Part shown: in pieces, positions 43,027 through 49,802 of the stretch | How positions within the stretch are numbered: position 1 is the stretch's first letter | Layout: every line of letters starts with the position of its first letter | Source of the DNA: Flagellimonas_B algarum | Lineage (GTDB): Bacteria > Bacteroidota > Bacteroidia > Flavobacteriales > Flavobacteriaceae | Assembly: GCF_040513375.1 (NCBI RefSeq) | Contig: NZ_JBEVTG010000001.1 | Location: 1,178,001 to 1,242,000 of the forward strand | Direction of reading: 5' to 3' | DNA: 64,000 bases | Position numbers and translations under genes: made by a program | Notes under the pieces: model-generated | What the model was told of the DNA's origin: nothing | Database searches by the model: none | What the model saw: only the letters and a program-made list of their open reading frames with translations

Positions 43027-43085
43027 CATTCTTTAGCTTAAACCTCTAAATTTTAAGTATATAAACTGCGTCTTCGATCGGTTAG

Positions 43086-43093
43086 TATTTTCG
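43086..43093 (+). promoter_or_regulatory. -7 element of mutY, 3 nt from the ATG
   Basis: TATTTTCG, one mismatch to TAnnTTTG, followed by CGC and the mutY ATG (43097). No clear -33. Confidence 0.4.
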
Positions 43094-43096
43094 CGC

Positions 43097-44131
43097 ATGG
43101 TTTTTTCCGAAATTATTTTGAATTGGTACGCTAAGAACAAGCGTGATTTGCCTTGGCGAGCCTCCCGCGAACCTTATCGGATATGGCTTTCCGAAGTCAT
43201 GTTGCAACAGACCAGGGTGGCCCAAGGAATGCCCTATTACGAAAAGTTCATTGCGGCCTATCCGACGGTACACGATTTGGCAGCCGCCAGAGAAGAAGAG
43301 GTCTTGAAACTTTGGCAAGGGTTGGGATATTATTCAAGGGCCCGTAACATGCATGCTACCGCCAAAACCGTCGTATCCGAATACCAAGGACGATTTCCGG
43401 AAACCTATGACGGGCTCGTTCGACTAAAAGGAGTGGGCGATTATACGGCCAGCGCTATTGCGAGCATCTGTTTCGATTTGCCCGAACCCGTGGTCGATGG
43501 CAATGTTTATCGCGTTTTGGCGCGGTATTTCGGTGTCGATTTGGCGATCAATTCATCAAAAGGGGCCACCTATTTCAAAGAATTGGCACGCACCGTCATG
43601 GCCGCTGACGACATTCGCGATTACAATCAGGGGATAATGGAATTCGGTGCCATACAATGCGCCCCAAGAAATCCCGATTGCGACTGCTGCCCCCTACAGC
43701 CGGGTTGCATGGCCCATGGGAAAAGCCAGGTTGGGGAGTTGCCGGTGAAAATACGGAAGACGGCTGTTAAGAAACGCTATTTCAACTACCTGGTCTTTCG
43801 GGATCCGCTGGGCAAGACCTTGCTCGAAAGGAGAACCGAAAAAGGGATTTGGCAACATTTGTACCAGTTTCCGCTGTTGGAATCGACCGGGGAGTTATCC
43901 GAAATCGGACACAGTAGCGGTTTGCCCATCGAAATCCCTAAAAAAGGAACACGGATCAGCTTGTTCAATGAGAAGCCGATCGTGCATAAACTCTCCCACC
44001 AGCATCTGGTCACCAAGTTTTGGATCGTCGATGTCGATAACCCATTGCCGGATGGTATTGCATGGGAAGCGTTAAATGGATTTCCGGTCCCGGTTTTGAT
44101 CGCCGACTTTATCCAAAGCGTTAAATTTTAG
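43097..44131 (+). CDS. mutY: Adenine DNA glycosylase
   Basis: A 344-residue glycosylase that removes adenine mispaired with 8-oxoguanine. Helix-hairpin-helix LKGVGDYTASAIASI with catalytic Asp in VVDGNVYRV. The [4Fe-4S] cluster loop is CAPRNPDCDCCPLQPGC. The C-terminal NUDIX-like domain (about residues 230-340) recognises the oxidised base. Full length. First of a set typical of this family: mutY-ssb-gldE-gldD. Confidence 0.96.
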   Translation: MVFSEIILNWYAKNKRDLPWRASREPYRIWLSEVMLQQTRVAQGMPYYEKFIAAYPTVHDLAAAREEEVLKLWQGLGYYSRARNMHATAKTVVSEYQGRFPETYDGLVRLKGVGDYTASAIASICFDLPEPVVDGNVYRVLARYFGVDLAINSSKGATYFKELARTVMAADDIRDYNQGIMEFGAIQCAPRNPDCDCCPLQPGCMAHGKSQVGELPVKIRKTAVKKRYFNYLVFRDPLGKTLLERRTEKGIWQHLYQFPLLESTGELSEIGHSSGLPIEIPKKGTRISLFNEKPIVHKLSHQHLVTKFWIVDVDNPLPDGIAWEALNGFPVPVLIADFIQSVKF

Positions 44132-44139
44132 TACTTTTG
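44108..44139 (+). promoter_or_regulatory. Promoter of ssb-gldE-gldD
   Basis: TTTA (44108-44111, one mismatch), spacer 20 bp, TACTTTTG (44132-44139, exact -7). It overlaps the mutY stop codon and ends 13 nt before the ssb ATG. Confidence 0.55.
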
Positions 44140-44152
44140 CCTAAATAAGATT

Positions 44153-44608
44153 ATGAGCGGAACATTGAACAAAGTGATGCTCATCGGCCATTTGGGCGAT
44201 GAGGTCAAAGTACATTATTTTGAAGGAGGCGGATGCGTAGGAAGGTTCCCTTTGGCAACCAATGAGACCTATACCAATAAGCAAACCGGTGAGAAGGTGA
44301 CCAATACCGATTGGCATAATGTGGTGGTGCGCAATAAGGCCGCTGAAATTTGTGAGAAATACTTGAAAAAGGGTGATAAGGTATATGTAGAAGGACGGTT
44401 GAAAAACCGGCAATGGCAAGGCGAAGACGGCAATACCCGATATACCACCGAAGTACATGTACAGGATTTTACCTTTTTGACGACCAAAAATGAGAGCATG
44501 GCCCCAACGAATGCCGGCCCATCAGCTGCGCCGACCATGCCCCAAGCCCCATCAGGTGGGGAACCATCGGTTGCTGAAACCGAACAGGATGACGATTTGC
44601 CATTCTGA
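44153..44608 (+). CDS. ssb: Single-stranded DNA-binding protein
   Basis: A 151-residue SSB. OB-fold of about 110 residues (LNKVMLIGHLGDEVKV, FPLATNETY, DWHNVVVRNKAAEI, YVEGRLKNRQW), then a Pro/Ala-rich linker and the acidic protein-binding tip DDDLPF. The N-terminal region is full length. It starts 22 nt after mutY and is followed by gldE. Confidence 0.97.
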   Translation: MSGTLNKVMLIGHLGDEVKVHYFEGGGCVGRFPLATNETYTNKQTGEKVTNTDWHNVVVRNKAAEICEKYLKKGDKVYVEGRLKNRQWQGEDGNTRYTTEVHVQDFTFLTTKNESMAPTNAGPSAAPTMPQAPSGGEPSVAETEQDDDLPF

Positions 44609-44633
44609 ACCAGCTAATTAAAATCAAGCGGCA

Positions 44634-45956
44634 TTGGACCCTGACCCCAGTTGTTTCCTTTATTTTTCGTTGGCCCTTAGCGGGATGTTGACGGCTAAGG
44701 TAGTCGTATTGGTGCTTCTTCTTACGGGTTCGGCCTTGATATCCGGGGCTGAGGTCGCCTTATTCGGTCTTTCGCAGACTGATTTGAATGAGTTGGAGGA
44801 AGAAGGCAGTGCCCGCGGGAAACTCATCGTCGATCTTCTCAAAAAGCCAAAGAAGCTCCTTGCTACGATCCTCATCGCCAACAACGCCATTAATATCGGA
44901 GTGGTCTTGTTGTTCAGTGATATCGGAGACTATTGGTTTTCGGCGATCGATCAGTTGTTGTTCGGGACCCTATCGCTCCGCTTCCTGCTTGAAGTAGTGG
45001 TCGCCACCTTCTTGATCCTGATGTTTGGGGAAATCCTTCCAAAGATCTACGCGAACCGGAATCGGAAGGTATTTTCCAGTTTTATGGCTACTCCGTTACG
45101 TATTTTAAACGTGGTCTTTGCTCCTTTGAGCATCCCAATGCACGGGGCCATGGGGTATTTGCACGAGAAATTGGGTAGGGAAAAATCGAATTTGAGCGTT
45201 GATCAATTATCCCAAGCCTTGGAGTTGACCTCCGAAGGCGATACCACTAAAGAAGAACAGAAGATCCTTGAAGGTATCGTAACCTTCGGGAATACGGATA
45301 CCAAACAGGTCATGCGCCCGCGTATTGATATCTTCGCCCTAAATGAGGAAATGAAATTCCCCGAGGTGATGGAAGAGATCAAAAAGAACGGGTTTTCACG
45401 GATTCCGGTATTTTCGGAACATATGGACAATGTTTCCGGGGTGCTCTATGTTAAGGATTTATTGCCCTATCTCGAACGCAAGGTCTTTGATTGGACCAGC
45501 CTGATGCGCGAACCGTATTTCGTTCCTGAAAACAAAAAGTTGGATGACCTTCTTTTGGAGTTCCAAGAGCAGAAAAAGCATCTGGCGATCGTGGTCGATG
45601 AATATGGGGGTACCTCGGGTATCGTCACCCTCGAAGACATCATAGAGGAAATTGTGGGTGATATCAGCGACGAATTCGACGACGAGGACCTGGTCTTCTC
45701 GAAACTTGACGAATACACCTATGTGTTTGAGGGGAAAACGACTTTGAAGGATTTTTATCGGGTGGTGAAAATCGCCGATGAAGATGCCTTTGAAGATCGA
45801 AAAGGTGAATCGGAGACCATTGCCGGGTTCGTATTGGAGATTTCCGGAAGCTTTCCCAAGCGCGGCGAGAACGTCCGGTTCGGAAATTACCAATTCGTAG
45901 TCGAGAGCCTTGATAAAAAACGATTGAAACAAATAAAAGTTACCCTGCCCAAATGA
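44634..45956 (+). CDS. gldE: Gliding motility-associated membrane protein GldE
   Basis: A 440-residue CorC/HlyC-type membrane protein. CNNM-like transmembrane domain (about 1-180, with SALISGAEVALFGLS and EILPKIYANRN), two CBS domains (about 220-340, TKQVMRPRID and VVDEYGGTSGIVTLEDIIEEIVGD in part), and a CorC_HlyC domain to the end. The start is TTG 44634, which gives MDPDPS, the N-terminus I recall for GldE. Overlaps gldD by 4 nt. GldE is linked genetically to gliding in Flavobacterium; magnesium or cobalt transport is the alternative family function. Confidence 0.93.
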   Translation: MDPDPSCFLYFSLALSGMLTAKVVVLVLLLTGSALISGAEVALFGLSQTDLNELEEEGSARGKLIVDLLKKPKKLLATILIANNAINIGVVLLFSDIGDYWFSAIDQLLFGTLSLRFLLEVVVATFLILMFGEILPKIYANRNRKVFSSFMATPLRILNVVFAPLSIPMHGAMGYLHEKLGREKSNLSVDQLSQALELTSEGDTTKEEQKILEGIVTFGNTDTKQVMRPRIDIFALNEEMKFPEVMEEIKKNGFSRIPVFSEHMDNVSGVLYVKDLLPYLERKVFDWTSLMREPYFVPENKKLDDLLLEFQEQKKHLAIVVDEYGGTSGIVTLEDIIEEIVGDISDEFDDEDLVFSKLDEYTYVFEGKTTLKDFYRVVKIADEDAFEDRKGESETIAGFVLEISGSFPKRGENVRFGNYQFVVESLDKKRLKQIKVTLPK

Positions 45957-46516
45957 AATCAAGACACCTAATGCCCATCGTGTTGCTCATATGCTGTTTT
46001 GGCTGTAAGGAAACCCCCTTGCCCAAGCCCAAGGCGATGTTGCGTCTCGAGTTCCCGGAAGCCCATTTCGAGCGCTATGGATCGGACTGTCCTTTCGATT
46101 TCGATAAAAACCGGGCTGCCGGCTTGACCCAAGAAGAAAATTGTGCGATGGTCTTGGATTATCCGCAAATGAAGGGATCCATTTACGTTACTTACAAACC
46201 GGTTACGGGGAATTTGGACAAATTACTGACCGATGCCCAAAAACTATCTTATGAACATGTGGTAAAGGCCGACAACATTATCGAACAGCCCTTTATCAAC
46301 GACGAGGGCCAGGTGTACGGCATGTTCTATGAAGTCAGTGGTAATGCGGCGTCACAGTCTCAATTTTATGTCACCGATAGTGTATCACATTTCGTAACGG
46401 GTTCGCTTTATTTTTATGCGAAGCCCAATTACGACTCCGTTTATCCGGCGGCCATTTATTTACAACGTGATATCCGTAGGATAATGGAAAGCTTGCAGTG
46501 GCAAGCGAACGATTGA
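45953..46516 (+). CDS. gldD: Gliding motility lipoprotein GldD
   Basis: A 187-residue lipoprotein (signal ending CCFGC, C18) required for gliding and type IX secretion-linked functions in Flavobacterium johnsoniae. Family features: PKPKAMLRLEFPEAHFE and YDSVYPAAIYLQRDIRRIMESL near the C-terminus. Translationally coupled to gldE through ATGA. The other gld genes (gldJ-N) are not in this window. Confidence 0.93.
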   Translation: MKSRHLMPIVLLICCFGCKETPLPKPKAMLRLEFPEAHFERYGSDCPFDFDKNRAAGLTQEENCAMVLDYPQMKGSIYVTYKPVTGNLDKLLTDAQKLSYEHVVKADNIIEQPFINDEGQVYGMFYEVSGNAASQSQFYVTDSVSHFVTGSLYFYAKPNYDSVYPAAIYLQRDIRRIMESLQWQAND

Positions 46517-46518
46517 TC

Positions 46519-46932
46519 CTATTGAAGGATCGCTTTAGCCGATGCGATACTGCTATCGATTTGCGATTTCAGTTTGTTCAGCTTATTCTCTTCTTCAGTC
46601 AACCACCGCTGCTTTTGTCCGCTCAGTGCTTTTCCTTTCATCATTTCGTCTGCGGTGAAGCGTGAACCGAACCCTTGCATCCAATCTGCCATGGCTTTAT
46701 TGGCCAATTTCAAATCGGTGACCGCCCGATCGTATTTTTGGGTATCGCCACCAGCTTTCGATTTGGTCTGCAATTGCCCGATCAAACGCACCATCGTCCC
46801 CATATCCTCGGCCATTAAGTCGTCGTGAACTTTCATTACCCGTTCCATTTGGGTGGTTTCAGTAGAAGCTTCCTGGCCATATCCACTCGAAATGGCGGCT
46901 AGAAAAATGAAGAAGGATAGCAGTTTTTTCAT
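46519..46932 (-). CDS. Small exported helical protein, paralogue A
   Basis: A 137-residue exported protein from ATG 46932 (an upstream in-frame ATG at 46947 would interrupt the signal). Signal LLSFFIFLAAISSGYGQ. The mature part is helical with ERVMKVHDDLM, then ADWMQGFGSRFTADEMMKG and KQRWLTEEENKLNKLK. The MxDWMQGFG core also appears in the next gene. I recall such proteins annotated as 'viral A-type inclusion protein' in flavobacteria; the name carries no function. Convergent with gldD, 2 nt apart. Confidence 0.75.
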   Translation of the reverse strand: MKKLLSFFIFLAAISSGYGQEASTETTQMERVMKVHDDLMAEDMGTMVRLIGQLQTKSKAGGDTQKYDRAVTDLKLANKAMADWMQGFGSRFTADEMMKGKALSGQKQRWLTEEENKLNKLKSQIDSSIASAKAILQ

Positions 46933-47033
46933 GAATTTTTTTTGCAAGATACTAACGGCCCCAAGACCGTGAAATAGTGATCGATTAATAGGCGTTTTCG
47001 TGGTTCAACGGTTTTTCGGGTCCTTGTTTGGGG

Positions 47034-47450
47034 TTATTCACTTAACAGCTGTTGTGCCCTGGCGATACTGGTGTTGATTTCTTCCCGCAGGGCTTTCACT
47101 TTGGCCTCCTCTTCAAGGAGCCATTCTTGTTTTTGCGCGGTAAGCGTTTTGCCGTTCAAGATCTCATCGGAATCGAAACGGTTTCCAAATCCTTGCATCC
47201 AATCCATCATGGATTCATTGGCCGCCTGAAGTTCCTTCATTGCCGCTTCATGGGCTTTGCCAGAGGCTGTAGTATCCACTTTTTCCTTGAGTTCCGCGAC
47301 CAATTTTCCAAGGGTCCCCATTTTTGGCATTACTTCATCGTGAATGGCCATAACCTCTTCCATTTTTGAAGGGGTATCCGGTTCGGTCTTCGCTTGTTTG
47401 CAGGCTACCATTAATGTGAATAACGATAGCACCGCCAGAATTCGTTTCAT
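47034..47450 (-). CDS. Small helical lipoprotein, paralogue B
   Basis: A 138-residue lipoprotein from ATG 47450 (lipobox TLMVAC, C17). The mature part aligns with its downstream neighbour: EEVMAIHDEVMPKMG, MDWMQGFGNRFDSDEILNGKTL and KQEWLLEEEAKVKAL. It differs by having a lipobox, so one copy is anchored and the other free. The pair is a tandem duplication on the minus strand with an 85-101 bp gap. Confidence 0.75.
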   Translation of the reverse strand: MKRILAVLSLFTLMVACKQAKTEPDTPSKMEEVMAIHDEVMPKMGTLGKLVAELKEKVDTTASGKAHEAAMKELQAANESMMDWMQGFGNRFDSDEILNGKTLTAQKQEWLLEEEAKVKALREEINTSIARAQQLLSE

Positions 47451-47679
47451 AAAACCTCGTTTAGTGGGCAAAAATAAGAAAGGCTTGGTGAACGATCACC
47501 CTTTGCTATGTTAAGCCTTGAAGCTGATTCCAAGAAAACCCGATGCGGCTTTGACCGGCCTGACAAGGTATGGCGCTATCCGGATGTGAAATTGCGCATT
47601 TTCAATGGGTTAGCTTGGGCTTCACTTGGGTCTTACACAGAAATTATGTAAATTAAAAGTCCAACCGAAAACAAGGATC
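47451..47679. other. Intergenic stretch with nested inverted repeats
   Basis: Between the paralogue pair and DUF4199. Contains AAGGCTT (47480-47486) pairing with AAGCCTT (47513-47519), enclosing a small hairpin GGTGA-ACGA-TCACC (47487-47500). No U-tract follows, so it is not a standard terminator. Nothing else recognised. Confidence 0.4.
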
Positions 47680-48126
47680 ATGAAAAATTTGAGCTTACCC
47701 ATCCGTTTTGGAATCGTGGCCAGTGGTTGCCTAGTGGCCTACTTCTTGATTTTATCCTTACTGGGGAAACATACCAACATCTTTTTCAGCCTTTTTAATG
47801 GGGTAATCACCGGTTTCGCTATTTTCGAGACCCTCAAGGTGACCAAGTTAAGGGAAGGGGAAGCTTTTAACTATGGCAGTGCGTTTAAAGCCGGAATGAC
47901 TACTGGTGTTGTCGCGACGATTTTGTTCACCATCTTTTTCGCGCTGTATTCCACCGAACTGAACCCTGTTTTCCTGGATGAACTTTCAGCGGTTTGGTCA
48001 AAGGATTACACGAATTTCAAGGGAATCGTCTTTTTCACCGTCGCGATCATGGGCTTTGCGACCACCCTTGTGCTGACCCTATCGTTCATGCAATTGTTCA
48101 AAACCTCCAATAATCTGAAAAAATAA
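47680..48126 (+). CDS. DUF4199 membrane protein
   Basis: A 148-residue membrane protein with three to four helices (about 5-25, 30-50, 68-90, 118-140). The start is ATG 47680; the frame is open to 47626 but without a plausible N-terminus. The central EAFNYGSAFKAGMTTGVVATI resembles the DUF4199 signature of Bacteroidota. Function unknown. Short intergenic distance to rplU, but rplU has its own promoter. Confidence 0.75.
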   Translation: MKNLSLPIRFGIVASGCLVAYFLILSLLGKHTNIFFSLFNGVITGFAIFETLKVTKLREGEAFNYGSAFKAGMTTGVVATILFTIFFALYSTELNPVFLDELSAVWSKDYTNFKGIVFFTVAIMGFATTLVLTLSFMQLFKTSNNLKK

Positions 48127-48148
48127 TTGCTCTGATTGCCAATTACAG

Positions 48149-48179
48149 CTTGTAGATTAAGGATTTAGCGCTATATTTG
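48149..48179 (+). promoter_or_regulatory. Promoter of rplU-rpmA
   Basis: CTTG (48149-48152), spacer 19 bp, TATATTTG (48172-48179, exact -7), 49 nt before the rplU ATG. Confidence 0.65.
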
Positions 48180-48228
48180 CACCCGCTATTTGCGAAAATA
48201 GAATCAATATTAATCAAGTTAACGCATT

Positions 48229-48768
48229 ATGTACGCAATTGTAGAGATGGCAGGGCAGCAATTCAAAGTTGCGAAAGACCAAAAAGTGTACGTTCACCGT
48301 TTGCAGACCGAGGAAGGTAAGAAAGTCACATTCGACAAAGTCCTTCTTTTGGATGATGGTAAGAACGTAACCGTTGGCGCCCCGGTCATAGACGGCGCGG
48401 CCGTAGAGGCCAAGGTCGTCAAGCATCTGAAAGGCGATAAGGTCATCGTCTTCAAAAAGAAAAGACGTAAAGGCTATCGTAAAAAGAACGGTCACCGCCA
48501 GTATTTGACGGAAATCGTTGTTGAAGGAATCGTTGCCAAAGGCGCCAAAAAAGCGGCTCCTGCAAAAGCCAAGGCAGAGAAACCTGCTGAAGCCAAAGCG
48601 GCACCTGTCGAAAAGAAAGCAGCTCCAAAGAAGGCGGCCGCCCCGAAAGCGACCGAAGATTTGAGCAAGAAAACCGTAGCCGAACTTAAGGAATTGGCAA
48701 AAGCCGCAGGGATCTCCGGAATTTCTTCCATGAAGAAAGCCGAATTGATCGAAGCGTTGAACAAATAA
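48229..48768 (+). CDS. rplU: 50S ribosomal protein L21 with C-terminal extension
   Basis: A 179-residue bL21. Residues 1-103 are ordinary L21 (MYAIVEMAGQQFKV, KVIVFKKKRRKGYRKKNGHRQ). Residues 104-143 are a linker of Ala, Lys and Pro, and 145-179 a small helical domain (SKKTVAELKELAKAAGISG, SSMKKAELIEAL) resembling the SAP / Rho N-terminal fold used for nucleic-acid binding. Typical bL21 is about 103 residues. Followed 26 nt later by rpmA. Confidence 0.96.
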   Translation: MYAIVEMAGQQFKVAKDQKVYVHRLQTEEGKKVTFDKVLLLDDGKNVTVGAPVIDGAAVEAKVVKHLKGDKVIVFKKKRRKGYRKKNGHRQYLTEIVVEGIVAKGAKKAAPAKAKAEKPAEAKAAPVEKKAAPKKAAAPKATEDLSKKTVAELKELAKAAGISGISSMKKAELIEALNK

Positions 48769-48794
48769 GAAATACGAACTAAAAAGAAAATATC

Positions 48795-49055
48795 ATGGCA
48801 CACAAAAAAGGTGTAGGTAGTTCTAAGAATGGTAGGGAGTCGGAATCGAAACGCTTGGGCGTTAAGATTTTCGGAGGCCAAGCGGCAATCGCCGGTAACA
48901 TCATCGTTCGTCAACGAGGAACAAAGCACAACCCAGGTGACAATGTATACGCGGCGAAAGACCATACGTTGCATGCCAAGGTAGATGGCATCGTCAAATT
49001 CGAAAAGAAAACGGGTGGAAAGTCATTCGTTTCCATCGAACCTTTCGAAGCGTAG
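48795..49055 (+). CDS. rpmA: 50S ribosomal protein L27
   Basis: An 86-residue bL27. The N-terminal tail AHKKGVGSSKNGRESESKRLG reaches the peptidyl transferase centre, and the core IAGNIIVRQRGTKHNPGDNV is intact. No extended N-terminal pro-sequence as in Firmicutes. Operon with rplU, closed by a terminator. Confidence 0.98.
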   Translation: MAHKKGVGSSKNGRESESKRLGVKIFGGQAAIAGNIIVRQRGTKHNPGDNVYAAKDHTLHAKVDGIVKFEKKTGGKSFVSIEPFEA

Positions 49056-49076
49056 AGACGATGACATAAGAGTTGA

Positions 49077-49104
49077 AAAAGCCCGGCTAATGCCGGGCTT
49101 TTTT
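49077..49104. terminator. Terminator after rpmA
   Basis: AAGCCCGGC-TAAT-GCCGGGCTT hairpin followed by TTTTT, between rpmA and a convergent gene; strong in the plus direction. Confidence 0.9.
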
Positions 49105-49642
49105 ATTTCGCCATGATGTCTTTGATGATCTTCAAGTGATGGTTGGTATGCACTTCTAGAAAGCGCCGGGTTTGGTCACGATCCAGATGATCGAATACCG
49201 GATGCTCGAAATACGCCTTTTCCGTTAGGTTATGGATCAGCGATAAATTGGTCCGTGCCAATTCCAATTGGGCATGTAGACTGTCCAATTCGATCTGTTC
49301 AGGGGGTCGAACGTTCGCCGGCGACTGTGCCGCTCCCCTAGGAATATGCCCTGTGGTATGCACAAAGACGCGTTGCATGTTGAATTTGGATTGGTAACGT
49401 TCCGGATCCGACGCAATAAGCGCACTGGATATGCGATTGATGGTTTTAAGCGTGTGATCCAAATGCCACTCGACATTGGCTTGTGAAACCGAAAGATTGG
49501 CCGTTTTACGATGGTCGAAAAGGGCTTCTACTTCGGCCAATTGGGAAACAAGGAAGTCTTTCTCCGTCTCTCGGTTATTGATACGGACGGCGATCAAGAC
49601 GATCGCTAGGAGTACAAGGATGGTGATTGCTGCTTTTTTCAT
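49103..49642 (-). CDS. DinB-like / DUF1569 protein with N-terminal membrane segment
   Basis: A 179-residue protein from ATG 49642. Residues 4-20 are a hydrophobic segment (signal anchor or signal peptide). The rest is a four-helix bundle of the DUF1569/DinB type, with metal-ligand-like histidines in VEWHLDHTLKTI (H60, H63) and VHTNHHLKII near the C-terminus. Family members are often thiol-related or metal-binding; the reaction here is not identifiable. Export is unusual for the family. Confidence 0.7.
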   Translation of the reverse strand: MKKAAITILVLLAIVLIAVRINNRETEKDFLVSQLAEVEALFDHRKTANLSVSQANVEWHLDHTLKTINRISSALIASDPERYQSKFNMQRVFVHTTGHIPRGAAQSPANVRPPEQIELDSLHAQLELARTNLSLIHNLTEKAYFEHPVFDHLDRDQTRRFLEVHTNHHLKIIKDIMAK

Positions 49643-49802
49643 GATTATGTGGTTTTCCAACCCCACCAGAAAAAGGCCGGGCCGGTCGTTTTTGGCTTTT
49701 TGAGCGTAAAGGAAACCGCCCTTGGCCGCTTGGTTCGCCCGGTGGCATCCCGTTCAAAGGTAGTTTCCTTTTTTGGTTTCATCGTCAGTGTTTTCGCTAC
49801 GC

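Noticed and set aside
48492..48974. Minus-strand frame of 160 codons opposite rplU and rpmA
   Set aside because: Ala-rich translation arises from the Lys/Ala linker of L21 read in reverse.
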